Positions 12,201-25,097 of a stretch of DNA of 64,000 nucleotides are shown here, in pieces. The stretch covers positions 4,783,001-4,847,000 of the forward strand of contig CM067529.1 in NCBI GenBank assembly GCA_034509925.1, written 5' to 3'. The notes below the pieces were generated by a model, which saw only the letters and a program-made list of their open reading frames with translations, did not search any database and was not told where the DNA came from. The stretch's first letter is position 1, and every line of letters starts with the position of its first letter. Source of the DNA: Hirudinaria manillensis (taxonomy: Eukaryota > Annelida > Clitellata > Hirudinida > Hirudinidae). A program made the translations under genes and the position numbers.

Positions 12201-14929
12201 GTGTTTGATGTTTAAAATTGGCAGAACACCCCTCTTCTGATGTCAGACCAGGTGCACAGAAAATCACAATCATTCCAAAGGCAGATGGTCAGATAGAAAT
12301 TCATGGCCTCCAAGAAAGTGAGTTTGTTTGTCTACCTTTCATTTTTTTTTTATGTTCCACTTTAAGTCATATCTCGATTCACTTTTAGACCAACAGATAC
12401 TTCAACTTCCGAACGGTGACGTCCACATCGCCACTTGTTTGGATGCTTCCAGCGATACTCAGAATCTTGCGTTCGTTCTTGGTCCAAAAATTCCACTGCC
12501 TCAACTGGACTGTCTCGCGGTCGCAGAAGAAAAAGATTTGCAAATCGGAGAAGCTGAAGAAGAATCCTTGTCAGCAGGCCGAGCGCATCCTTCCATCATT
12601 CCCCGCCTGCCAACATCCGTTTCCAATCACTTTCTTCTGCAGGGTTGATGCGTGTTTTTGTTTTGTGTGTGACATCTGATGGAGCTCGAATTTTTTTGCC
12701 TACAAAATGTGAAATATTAAGTTGTATATTATATAAAAAAAAATGTTTTGTGATTGATTCGATTAAAGACTTTATGAATCTTATAATTGTTACGAAATGT
12801 ATTGCAATCAAATATTGTAGTTGTCGGCCAAGCCATGACTCACGCCAACAACACTGACATTAGAGAGCGGCTCCTGTTGATGCAGAAACTCCTCCAACAG
12901 AAATCTCATTCGGCACTTTCCGGCGAGGGATTAACGTCCGAGAGTCAACTCAGGGCGACGAATCCAGGTGGGGGAAAGACTTTGAAAAACGTCAGTCCTG
13001 CCCTCAATCAAGATGAAAGAGAGGAGCAACTGAGGTCTAGCATCTTCCTCAAGGAATATTTAACTTATTTTCTAACTTTTTTAATTATTTTGTGATTTAT
13101 TTGCGAATATAAATTCGCCCGACCATTCTTTTAGGATGGCCATCTGCAATCAAGTCCTGAGGCAGATGTTGGATGCCATAGAAAGGAATGAACGCATAGA
13201 ATCAAAAAATCTCAAAAAGCAAGAAATGACCAAAGGTAAACTGAGACAAATTACTGCCACAAAGTTGGAAATTGAACTTCAGAAATCAAAGGAGGTGCTC
13301 AGGAGGGACATTCTTTACAAAAGAACTGTCGTTGTTAAGCAGTTGAGAAACCAAATTCAAGTACAAATTCATTGGTTTTTGTTTTCTTCTTAATTAAATT
13401 AGACACTGTGTAGTTATACACTGTTGTACAGTTGTACGATGTTTTCTGAGTTTCTTTCCTTCCTCATTTCTTTTAAAAATGCTTTATTGTCTTGATTATC
13501 TTCTCTTAATATTTTCATGCAGTCTATTGAAGTATTTATTATTAATATATATATTTTCACTATATCAAATTAAACGCAATCTCTGACAATCTAAATTATG
13601 ACAAATTCATTTTAGACTGAAATCGAGAACGACAGAAATACAAGTGAAGTTGAATCGGAATCAAACTTGGACGAAAGGTCGCAAAGAAGCCAAAGGTCGT
13701 CCAACTCCGTGCCGAGCGACTCTGAAACGAGTTGCTTTTCTCCAAAAAAGAAAAAGCAAAAACTCGACAATGAAATCACGTCCACCGAGGAATTATATTG
13801 TCTTTGTAAAACTCCTTATGACAACTCAAAGTTTGTTATTTGTTCATTTTTAACAACTATTTTTGACTGCTATAAAAATGCTGAGTGAGTGACCTAATGA
13901 CTGAGTCCCCATTTACTTCACCCAAGGGAAGCATACGTGAGAGACTCCTCTATTAGAATTATTCCAGCGCTTATCGTGTCCTTCGTTGATTAAAATTATC
14001 CTGTTGCAGTAATGTTTATTAAATTAGTGCTTTTTAGGGAAAATTCTACTTATGATGGATCTATGATTAACCAAATATGTAACATTCATGAACTATGTAA
14101 GCACTTAATCAACTTAAAGTTAAAGATACAACATTATTTAATTTTAGGTTTTACATAGGATGTGACCAATGCCAAAATTGGTTTCATGGGTCTTGTGTAG
14201 GCATAACGAAGCCAGAAGCAGAAAAGCTCAGCACTTATGTGTGTCCAAACTGTAGGCACCCCAACAATAGGTCAGCCAAAGATGATTTGCTACTCATTGT
14301 CCCTCATTGGGTGGAAATTGAAAAAGTCATGCACAACTTGAAGGTAATGTAAGCAAATGCTTTGTAGAAATCGACAAATGTGGCTCACAAAACTCTCATA
14401 ATATGCTAATTTATTAAACCCCTAAATTATGCAAATTTATTCAGACTCACAGAAGTGCTTGGCCATTTCTTAGGCCAGTGGATCCAAACGAAGCTCCCGA
14501 TTATTACTCGATTGTTGCCGAACCAATGGGTCACCATCTTATATGCTTTTAATCGTTTTATTTTAATATTATTCTTGTCGCGACACATTAAGGACGGATA
14601 TTACAAAAAGTTTGCTGGATCAACCCTCATAGCATCGCTAAAATTAAAATTGCCAATACCTTCTTGTTACATTATTGCACTTATTACATTCATGTATTTT
14701 TTACTTCTCCTGTTACATTACTTTTGTAGATCTATCCACTGTTGAAAAGAAGGTACAGAGAAGGGAATATAAATTTCTGCTGGATTTCGTTAACGACGTG
14801 ATGAAGATATTCGAGAACTGTCGTTATTACAACGCCCGCACCACAAAATTTTACAAATGCGCGGACATCCTTGAAATTTATTTCTCGGACAAACTTAGGA
14901 CATTGAGGACGCGATTGAAAATATCCTGA
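6241..14929 (+). CDS. BPTF: BPTF/NURF301, large subunit of the NURF chromatin remodeller
   Basis: Reads histone marks and anchors the ISWI ATPase in the NURF complex in the nucleus. In the 1765-aa product: DDT domain about 150-215 ([20 protein letters not shown]); first PHD finger about 313-358; WHIM-type region to about 480 ([16 protein letters not shown]); a further WHIM block with [38 protein letters not shown] coiled region; C-terminal PHD about 1590-1640 with Tyr/Tyr/Tyr/Trp cage residues retained ([19 protein letters not shown]); bromodomain about 1670-1760 with the YYN asparagine. Shorter than human (about 3000 aa): the long glutamine-rich central part is missing. Exons: 6241-7196, 7269-7383, 7453-7574, 7637-7842, 7939-7988, 8820-9561, 9678-9817, 9921-10142, 10240-10569, 10667-10730, 10803-11203, 11271-11505, 11584-11722, 11853-11916, 11980-12007, 12225-12317, 12389-12643, 12821-13034, 13135-13360, 13616-13830, 14148-14343, 14445-14529, 14730-14929. 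The start is the first in-frame ATG of a long exon; an upstream noncoding exon is possible. Confidence 0.95.
7989..8819 (+). other. BPTF intron 5, low-complexity AT-rich
   Basis: At 831 bp this is the largest BPTF intron. It holds ATAAT/TAATA-rich stretches at about 8325-8375 and AAT/TAA-type runs at 8580-8700. No exon or element is recognised. Flanking exons join in phase 0. Confidence 0.7.
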
Positions 14930-15157
14930 TTCGGATCGTAAACATTTCTAGACAAAGTTTTGATATGAATTAATTGCATTGCTGGAGTTTGTGGAAATAT
15001 TTTCAATGACAGTTTCACCATAAAATTACTTCTGTGTTCAAAGATGACAACATCCCTCAAGTGTTTATGTATTTTATTATCAATTTCTGCCAGATATCGC
15101 TTAGTCAGATGCCTCTCACTAAGCATTGATTAGTGTATTAAGTCTAAAGCAACATTA

Positions 15158-15163
15158 AATAAA
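15158..15163 (+). terminator. Polyadenylation signal, probably BPTF
   Basis: AATAAA 229 bp after the BPTF stop. The convergent RIC1 gene ends at 15282, so the two 3' UTRs probably abut or overlap in this 352-bp gap. A TTTATT at about 15070-15077 could serve RIC1 on the other strand. Confidence 0.5.
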
Positions 15164-15281
15164 CATGATTATTACAAAGATGTATTAGAACTAAAATGGA
15201 TTGCTGTGGTTGACGCGGATGTTGCGCAACTCTCGTCGACATAACTGTCATTTTGTAGAGTCTGCACAGAGCGTAGATCGT

Positions 15282-18200
15282 TCAAGACAAAGTACACATT
15301 TTATCAGAACTGTCTGTGGAATTCTCTCCGATAGGAATATCTCCTAAAATTTTATGATCTTTTGTTTTAGCAGTTGTTGCAGGGAAGGTGTGCTCTGATT
15401 CATTCTTATTGGAACCAGTTTGGGGAACATCTAAGGAATTACATCTTGCAACTGCTGCGATCTTCTTTGAGGATGGTGACAAGGCCTGGCTCGATGACTT
15501 CTTATCCAAACTTTCCAGCAAGAGGATGTCTTCTCTTATGCTCTCCAGCAATGTTTTGTAACCACAGCTGAGTTCAAATAAAAATGGCAATAATAAGAAA
15601 TAAGGTGAATGTTTAGTTTATGACAACTATCCAACCATTCAGTCTCGCTCCACTTTTGAAATTCTTGGATACCATTCACAAGTCTTTTGATAGATTCTCC
15701 AGGTGTCCCTGGTAAATAGGCTGAGGAGATAACTCTCGAGAAAAGAGAGGCATCTTGCAGAACGATGCTCACTATGGACAACCACTCCAAGCATCCTGCT
15801 TCCATCAACAATTGGAATAGGAATCTGAAAAAGTCAAACATGTTTACATGGACATTACATAATGAAGCCTTGAGCAATGCATAAAATTTGGATTTCAAAA
15901 TTCACCATTTTCTACAATTTACTATCAGCTTTAATAAGATTTTGGAGGAAACAATCATCTTTCAAAACTCGCCTGAGCTGCATATTGGCCTGCGGAGGTC
16001 CCGTCTTCATAGCAGCCAGGTCCAAACAAAGTTGTTCGAGTTCACTCGACGTGGTCAAGACCTTCGTGTTGTCATTCCAGGAATCCGTGCTGTCCTGTTC
16101 GCATATTCCGGAAGATCCTGCCTCTGATTGGTCGACGCTTTCTGTGGGACAGAGTTAAGAATAATTGATGCGAAAAAGATTTGGCGAAGGTGCCGAGCTG
16201 ACCTCTGTTGGCGAGGGACGATCGTTCGCTGGTCGGGTGGGGACTTCCAGACTGAGATGATTTTTGTTCATTGTCCACCAGCAAGCAATTGGCTGGAAGA
16301 AAAGAATTACAATGATAGAAATTTGAATATTTATTTTTATATTTTGTATGAATACCTAATTTTATATCTAGTTAATGATATGCTTAATACTAATTAATTA
16401 ATTAAACAACTAATAACAACTCACATGATGAAAGTCTTGTCAAGTTACAAATTGGGAGAATCGGGTATGGCCACTTAAAGTCAGCATGCACAGCTTTGAG
16501 GGCACTTACAAAGTCTTCAACTTGAGCAGACGTCAGCCTGATGTGGATTCAAATAGTTTTAAGTCTGTTGTGTCGAGCAAAATTCATTCAAATCACCTTT
16601 CTTTCTTGAGCCAACCGACCAGTTGATAATCTTCCAGGTTAGCAGCAAATTTGGCAAGATCACAAAGTTTATAAGATTTCAGGAGTTTCTTGGCATGCCT
16701 ATCAAGGACTGCCTCTATGTTCATCTTTTCACCAAATTCAATGTCTTTTCCAGTACTGGAAAAATGGCAACTGAAATGTCCAATTTAACCAGGTTCAAAC
16801 AAATTTAATTTTCTAATTAGTACAAATATATTCAATTAAAGAAATACTTGCAAAGCAATTCAAAACCTTTTGTTGGATAAAGCCTCAGATCTGGACTTAG
16901 GTTTGCCAGTTTGTTTAATGGCAGGCTGGTCTCTGGATTGCTCTTCCTTTGAAAGACTCCTTACCCTGACCACACCTGCATGCAGGAAAGGGTCGACCAT
17001 GGATTCAGTGTTGCTGTTCGATGGAGGAGTGTAGAATCCCGGATAAATCGTCTGGCTGTTTTGGCGAATTCTTTTCGGGACGGAAGTTTCTTGATCTTCC
17101 TCCTCGAGATCTGTGCACATTTGCATATCTTTATGCAGATGATTTAAAAGAAAAAAAAAGAATTCCTGAAATTCATAAGTTTGCTAAAATCTTAAGTTAA
17201 AGATGCTATTGAGGCTGGGAGAGAGCGTAGCATTACAGATGCACTTTCAGTCTTTGTCAACGTCACTAACCTATCACTGAAAAGTATCGAACCAAGTCCC
17301 TGGCAAGGTCCCATGAGGATTCCTCAAGTGCTGCATCCAGCAGGGCAATTGCATGCTATTTGAAAATGGATTTTTGAAAGATTTATAAGTAAATGTCTAA
17401 ATGTCATTATAAATTACATTTGTAATTATAAGAAATCTTAGCATTTGGCATTTTTGTTCACCTGGTGTGCTTGTCTGGGCTTTTCAAGATTTTGAAGAAT
17501 GATGAGATATGAAGCTGCTGTATCCAATTTTCTTAATGTCAGACATTCCTTGAATTAAAGATTTTTAGAATGTTTTTAGTTATGTATAAATCACTTTAAT
17601 AGTTTATTCAACTATACTGAAAGGCCACTCATATAACTAATCTGTTGTATATAAACAATATATCAGTATATACTAAAAATTCAGAAAAATTTCAAAAGAA
17701 ATAATAATAACAGAATGAACTAAACACTCACTTTGAACAATTCCACTGGACTGCCCACAACACTAAAAAAATAGCCCCAAACAGCAACATCCGATTTCCT
17801 GGCGCAGTGAGCGATCGTCTGTAAGTACTCTGGAAATTCTTCCACAAAAGCAACGACACGAGGGAGAAGGGCATCTTTAAGAAAGCATTGAACTCAGCAA
17901 ATGAACATCAGACTGAATTTTAATTTAATAAACAAGAATGGCAACTATTTTCTTTGTCCTGACTTATAAATTAGTAGCAGAAGAAGCCAAAACATAGCTA
18001 ATAACAACCACCGACCAGGTATCGGTTCTTTAGACGTGGCCTCTTCTTCGAGGACTTCATGGATAAGCAGTTCCAATACGTGAGGAAAGTAAACAAGATT
18101 TGTACAACTGTGTGCTATTTCCAAGGCATGAACTCCTAAGCTGAGAAATTTAATACAAATAAACATTTGATCTCTACAGATTGGCATCACAAACAATTGG

Positions 18201-21037
18201 AATGCCATTAAGCTTGCACGATTTCATTCCTACAAACAATGGCTAAGGCCATAATGTATCAAGTCTGTGCTCAAGTTTGAAACTTAGCTTGAACTGTTAT
18301 GAAAATGATTTTAAAATATGTCTCTTGTTTATGAGGGCAGATCCATGCAAACCAAGCATATTTACATTCATAAATTATGCAACAAATAAAATTATGTACT
18401 TTCTTCTGAGCAGCTGCCTCAGAATGTGATGAAGATAAACCTGACTCTGCAAGGCAAATTGTGAATACATTTTAAAGTTTGCAATGGAGATTGTAGATGC
18501 TTTGAATAATTAACATCATGCATTCAGTTCTTACAGTTCTCTCCAGCTGCAGAAATGGAAATCTTGATTGGTTGTTTACATTTGAATAAGTTACAGCTTC
18601 ACTGATGGCACCAAGTATTATTCCAGCCTCAAATAGCATGGCTTCAAGACAAGAAGGGTTAAGAAATAAATGGTAAAAGTGGCGACAACAGCTTAAGTAA
18701 GCGAATGTTTATCACCTAAAGGATAAATGTCGGCAGAAAAGGGCAACATGATCCTCTTTGATAAGAATCCTTTATTCTTTCCCTGATCTTCCCTCAAGTG
18801 CAGTGGAAGCCACACTTTGATTCCTTTTGGAATAAAAGAACAAAATGAAAATCTAACGCATGAAGCATAGAAAGGCTTTGCCTAATATGCAAAACAACAT
18901 TCTTACATTGGCAATAATTATTAAAATAATAATGTCTTGATTTAATTTTATCCCTGAATATGAAATGCAGTTATTTATATACAAACATCACAATCTCTGC
19001 AAACCATCAGAAGAACTCAAGCCAAATGTTTAGAATCAGTAAAAATTCAAAAGTAAATTGCAGTTTAAAATTTTACCAGAAGACCCGCATCCCAACCAGA
19101 GAGCATTGGTTAAGTGAGGTTTTTGTTGATCTGATTTCCATGACAACCAGACATTTTCTACAGAAGAGGCCACAATTACTGGAGCCATGAACGATATCTG
19201 TGGAACACCAAATGCAGCAAAATAGAGAGTGGTAGAAGATACAAAAAGGAATGACGACGACGGATGAACTCCGAAGACGAACCCAGTTCTTGTGAGGAGA
19301 AACTTCGCTCGACTGCTCCCTCTGGAAAAGGAGCAGACGCCCGGCAACGTTTATTAGGATGCTTTCTGCATCCTTTGGGTCTCTCATTTTTTTTGCTGAT
19401 CCTTCGGTATAGAATTTATAAACACATGAGACGTAGAGGCTTTAATTTTAATTTAAACTGTCAGTGTTTAGCAAACCTGAATCTGTTTGGAGAGATGTTA
19501 GTGTTATGGAAACGACATTAGATGGATGCAAGATGAAGTTGCTGATGTTAATTTCCTGGAGTTTTGTCATGTTAACCTCAGTGGCTGTAGTCGTTGAGTG
19601 CATGATAAAAAAAGAATCATTGATAAACAATTTATCTAAATGGCTAAAATAAAAACCAACAATTTGCAGATGTTTTCGTGGTGACGTCATAAATGCAGAT
19701 GACACAGTCCGATAGCAGAACGATCACCAGGTCAGAAAAAACGTTGAGTAGGACGATGGGACAACCCGTTGGCACGATGCAAGCAAATGCATTGTCCAGT
19801 TTACAATCTCGAGAATAAAACCTGATCTGAAACGAAAAAAAAATAACATCCAAATTACATTTTTAAACACTTAAAAAAAATTATATATCACTACAGAATA
19901 TTAAAATGAGATTTTAAATGTTGAAGAATCATATGAAATGAAAATAAATTTATGTGCAATCGACGTTAGAATCACCTCGTCTCTTGCTTCCACCAGGTTG
20001 AAGCAGGCAACGCAAACAAAGTCTTTGAACCAAGTCAATCCACCAGTTACAATCATGTCTCTCTCCTTTAAAGATCAATAATTACTTAAAGTAATATTAT
20101 TAATAATATTAAATATTAAAGATTATTTTGTTGTTATTCAGTTATCGGTTTTATGCGAGTGCCACTCACTCACCTGCATTTCGTTTCCAAACATCCTCCA
20201 CTTTCTGGACGACAGATTGTAATGAACGAAGCCTTTCCTCCCTGCCACTGCAATCCAGTGACCTGATGTACTTATTGCAGTGTACTGATGAACAACAAAG
20301 ACAAGAAATGCTCAACATTCAGAAATAAATTCTTCAAACCACTTAGGAAAGAAGAAACTGACCCTGATCGGCCAATTATTGATGAGGTAGGAGGGAGGCA
20401 GATTCATGACGTGCCACTGCCGATTCCCGACGATGGCAGACGGCGATTGGTGGCAAGAAATGGACGACTCCCCAAGTCCGTCCTCGGGGTTGAGGTACAG
20501 TCTGTCTTCGCCCTGGAGCATCAGATGGACCTGATTGCCCTGGCAAATGCAAAATTAAAAACAATTCCAATTTATATCTTGCAAGCATAATCAATAGTTT
20601 AAAATTACAAACTTTACTTTAACTAATTAAAAACAAATGTTTATCAACCAAATTAATAAAGTAATAAATCAAATTGCAATAAAGTAAACAATAAATGTTT
20701 GAGAATCACATAGCATGATAAACAACATGACTCACTAAGCATGGGTTGGCACTGAGGGAACTTTTCACAAAGTTTAAAATGAGCAACGAGGAAGATGATG
20801 AGGAAGATGATGAGGAAGATGACAAGTGAGTCGACTCTTCTTCCTGCTGCTCCCCATCGTTGCAATTTGTACTTTGTTTGCTTTCATCACACTTTCCCAC
20901 CATCCAGAGATGATACCCTTCGCAACCCCATTCCTACAAAAACAAAATTATCGCTTCACTTTATATTCGTCCCAAACCTGACTCGCACGCGTTGTGAGTC
21001 TTATATTCAATATAAAATGTTTTTAAGATTTGAAATG

Positions 21038-21102
<65 letters not shown>

Positions 21103-21639
21103 CATAGTGACAGCAAAAACTCACAAAAGACACAAACTTCCTGAGAAGGTTCTGACTGCCATCACTTGGTCTGCCGAGAAATGGATATAATGGCAATATT
21201 AAAATAACATTAAATAATAATATTTAATTAATTAATATTAATATTAAAACATGGCTGTCGCCACCTAACCCAAACTGATTTCCAATAGATTGCAGGAGCA
21301 GGGAACCAAAGACACTCCAAATTGCAAAGCCACCTCTCTTCCATGCCATTGCCAGAGCCGATCCATCGCTGGTGTACTTCATCACTTGAACTGCTCCACA
21401 CACCTGCCCGGCGTCTGCTTAAGTAGGTGCATTTTTAAAAGGTATTTTGAGGTAACACTCCTACTCATATACCTGGAAAATCCTTGCAAGAGATGATCAG
21501 TCTGTGTGATATGACAAGAGATCCTGTTGCACCATCCAAGTAATACACCACTCCCTGACCGCTGTCACAAAGAATGAAAACAAGCTTGTACAAGGCAACT
21601 TGCATATCAATAAAATGCTAATTCTAATATGCTGTTTAA

Positions 21640-21674
<35 letters not shown>

Positions 21675-23732
21675 TTTAATTTAATTTATTAAAATTGAAT
21701 AAAGAATATTTGCAACTATTCAAGAATATGTGCAATAATCGAGGTTTCATTTGATTGTTACCTTGAATCTCCGAATGCAATGAGAGCAAATTTGTGATTG
21801 ATACAAACACAAGTCGCTGCATTAATTTCCAATGCCCAGACTCCGACAACTTGCTACAATGTAAAATATTGTAATAAAAAATTTGTGAGGAACACAAATG
21901 GTAGTCGTTTGAATCTAAAATAGGATAAAAGGCAGATGGCACTCACGTGGGGTTCAAATTTCATGCTGTTGGAAGCAAGAAAGGCTCCCCTTCCGTCAGA
22001 GAGAACCACAGCAAATCCACCCATTTGGGGGCTGTATTCGAGGTGCAATACAAAGATGTGTGCATTGTTCAATTGGGTGGCTAGAAAAAAATCATTTCTA
22101 GTGAACTGCTAGGCAAGCAATTGTCGGATACGGAGGTAACTTCTCACATCTGGAATGCTGAAGATCTGCAGAGAATGGCAGAGAAGCCAATTCAATGGTT
22201 GAATTTGATTTGACCACCCCTTCAGACCAACAAACTCTTTGCAACAATCCTCGTCCACTGGATATCATCAGCTCTTCTCTCAAAGTTGACATGCTAATGA
22301 GAAACAAATATGAATCAACTCGTCAATGGAATCCAACAAATCTGACAAATTAATTTAATAAAATGACTTCATTCCCAAACATTTTATATAACTAGATAAA
22401 TGTTTGAATAATATTAAAGATATGTTAATTTGGAACTGGGATAAACAACAGCAACAACAACTACAACAAAGCCACGACAACTGAATATCAACCTGGTAAT
22501 GCCTCCAATGATCTGCACTTGGTGGGACCTTGATATTGTTAGGGAGGGAATGGTTTGAAAGTCAGTGAGGCTGTCATCGCGAACCACTTCAGAATTGATT
22601 CTGTCGACAAAACACGAATAAGACAGGTTATAAATCTAATAATCAGTAATGTCACCTTTGCTCGTAACACGTGTGTGAGTTCTTGATCTTCTCAACTTTG
22701 AAAAATATAATATGGCCATTTGTAGTCTAAAAACATCCAAAACAAATAATGACGCTTATAGTTAGAAAAAAAATCAATCATAAATTCAAAAAAAGATCAT
22801 AAATTTGAAATAAAAGTGGTAGAATTAAAATGATCCTATTGATAAATGCAAACTACTGTCAACTAGATTCAACTCAGTTCATCTTGCAACTTACAGCTAC
22901 AGCTATGTGCGAAGAATCAGGTTTCCAAAGGCAAAAGAGATTTTTCCCAAACTGATTCATGCACAAAATGGATCTTCTGAAGCTTGTTATTTCAACATGA
23001 GGCTGAAATCAAGCACATTGGCAATCTTAGTAATGCAGAAAATAAAAATTATGATTCAATTTATAAAACAAATTCAATATAATCCATCTCAAGTTTCACA
23101 AATTAGATATTGCATTTCCAAATTATTCGATAATGACTTCGACACGTCCTGTGCATTATTTGTTTGATATTAACAGTTTGTTTTTTTAAAGAGATTTGAG
23201 TTTGCGCAAATAAATATATTTACATATGAATAAAATTGCTGCAATAAAGTAGCAAAATCAATCAATCAATCAATTTATTGCCTATCCAACAACTTTAAAG
23301 TTATAATTTATAAGAGATATTAGAAGTAAAAAAAATTACATTCTATTGCCATGCAATTATAAGCACTGAGTAATTTAACTAAACACTCAATGAAGGAAAT
23401 CTAATTAATTCATTAAGCACATGATTTATTTATTAAATACTAAAATTCTTATAACTGTTTATGAGGATGAACCTTAATCTAATTAATATGAAAAAAAGAT
23501 CAGTTTCAAATAATTGATTTAAAAATCACAAAATAGTCATTAAACCAAATAACTTCTATAAAAATCATGAAATAACTTAAATGACAAATACTTTGCAAAA
23601 CCAAATCCCCAAAGTTCTTTCACTAAGAACGGCATTGAATAATTTATCATAACTTGATGCCACATGTATTAAGAGACTCTGATCATTGTAATGGACTTTC
23701 AGATGTTTTGGCCATCCAATGGGGAAATACAT
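15282..23732 (-). CDS. RIC1: RIC1, subunit of the RIC1-RGP1 Rab6 exchange factor
   Basis: With RGP1, RIC1 activates Rab6 at the Golgi for endosome-to-Golgi retrograde traffic. The product is 1370 aa (human about 1420). It starts MYFPIGWPK, matching the family N-terminus, which fixes the ATG at 23732. N-terminal WD40 propeller about 1-650; RIC1 domain about 690-950 ([33 protein letters not shown]); C-terminal helical part with [14 protein letters not shown]. Exon 11 encodes an acidic stretch and about 12 serines in a row. Intron 30 appears to use a GC donor. Exons: 23592-23732, 22895-23002, 22656-22726, 22493-22600, 22148-22293, 21947-22080, 21762-21853, 21473-21561, 21270-21417, 21125-21170, 20736-20933, 20363-20539, 20174-20284, 19976-20065, 19661-19826, 19477-19584, 19304-19395, 19077-19197, 18716-18823, 18535-18641, 18400-18446, 18016-18140, 17732-17874, 17462-17548, 17271-17355, 16867-17110, 16597-16770, 16425-16537, 16203-16292, 15973-16141, 15636-15824, 15282-15567. 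Exon 15/16 and 9/10 borders are the least certain. Confidence 0.93.
20776..20822 (-). repeat. Coding trinucleotide tract: serine run in RIC1
   Basis: Imperfect GATGAGGAA/GATGATGAG repeats on the plus strand read as TCA/TCC/TCT/TCG serine codons in RIC1 exon 11. The codons are mixed, so this is an impure, older expansion. It follows a Glu-rich stretch, in a loop that is also poorly conserved in other RIC1 proteins. Confidence 0.8.
21038..21101. repeat. AAT microsatellite in RIC1 intron 10
   Basis: About 21 near-perfect copies of a 3-bp AAT/TAA unit, between RIC1 exons 10 and 11. It is the longest pure run of this unit in the window. Confidence 0.95.
21643..21673. repeat. AAT microsatellite in RIC1 intron 7
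   Basis: About ten copies of a 3-bp AAT unit inside the intron between RIC1 exons 7 and 8. Confidence 0.9.
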
Positions 23733-25097
23733 GGTAATATCTGGTAAAATCAATTTCTTCACATTAATTAATGAAGAGATACAATTAAAAGTTGGATCAA
23801 TACATCCAATTTTGATAACATATGTTATAGGAACAAAAGCAATCTTTATGGTTTTTTAAATCAATGAGAATCAAATAAAAGTTACCTTTTTAATAGCATC
23901 CAGTGATTTATAAATCCAAATATTCGAAATTTTAATTGTGTATCTAATGTTTCTATTGCTTCTATAAATCGAGTAGCTTAAAAGCAAATCAAACTGAAAC
24001 CGCTTATAAACAATCCGATAATACTTTGTAGAACACCTTACAACTGGTCACTTCAATACAATCATAGCCACTTGGTAAACATTATTTAAAAGTGAAATAG
24101 AATAATTTGATTGATGAGCTTTACTAAAAATATGTCAGTTTTTACAGCAATTTGTAATTAGAAAAATATTTAATATAAATATTATTAAAGTAGGTAAAAA
24201 TTGAAAATAGTTTTTGCTACCTCAATTGAGAAAATTCTTGCGAGCGCACCACACTTGGCTTTTGCAAACTTTTCAATTTTTTTGCAGAAATGATTTTTTC
24301 TCACACACTATCCTTACATTTAAATGAAAAAAATAATTTTGCCATCAAAGACAAAAATTGGTTGCATCCAAAGTGACGAGTAGGACCAGTCTACACATAT
24401 ATATTTTTTTCTATTGCTTTGGAACGTTATGTAAGTGCCAACAACACGTTGCAAAAATTAAAATGTCGCACTTTTGAAGTCCGTTGCAAATTTAACCTAG
24501 GGGTAAGTTTCAGCGAAAACATACCACCTTTGACAAAGTATCTAATAAACGTCGACTAAACTATTTGAAAACACCTAGATCCTACAAGTTTACACAATTC
24601 CTCCAAATGTTGGCAAAAACTTTGTGGAAGCTGACCGACATCAAGAAGAGTTGTGTTCATCAATCATTAGATGATGGACAAGCAGAACTTAGCACCCATT
24701 CACTAAGCAATATTGACAAAAATCTAACATAAAATCATACCCAATTCAAGTTTTTCAACAGAATGTTTATTTCAAGACATTTGCAGATAAACATGCCACA
24801 TTAAAAATTTTAAGACAATATACTCTACTAAAAATAAGGTTGATTTTGCTTAAATCACTTTATCTAATATTTCGTAGCATAGCAACATTTAAAGTGGGCA
24901 TTAACACGTTTAATAATAGTTTAATAATTTGCAAATACATCTCAGATTAAAGATTAAGCAACATGTTGAACAGAACATAATGAGGCTTCTTTTTTTTTTG
25001 TCAGTCTTTTCATCATCCTATAAAATATAAAGAGAATAAAAATCATTCAGATGCTAATAATTCTGCCATCTATGTTTTGAATGAAAATAGCTATTTG
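23733..25097. other. RIC1 upstream region and intersectin 3' flank
   Basis: 1.36 kb between the RIC1 start codon and the intersectin stop, both on the minus strand. It should hold the RIC1 promoter and the intersectin 3' UTR. TTTATT at 24766-24771 (AATAAA on the minus strand) is a plausible intersectin polyadenylation signal. Nothing else is recognised. Confidence 0.5.

Noticed and set aside
21038-21101. Regular short repeats that could suggest a CRISPR-like array
   Set aside because: The unit is a 3-bp microsatellite without spacers, inside an intron of an animal gene.
20795-21190. Plus-strand open frame of 131 codons with a long isoleucine run
   Set aside because: It is the antisense of the RIC1 serine exon running into the AAT microsatellite.
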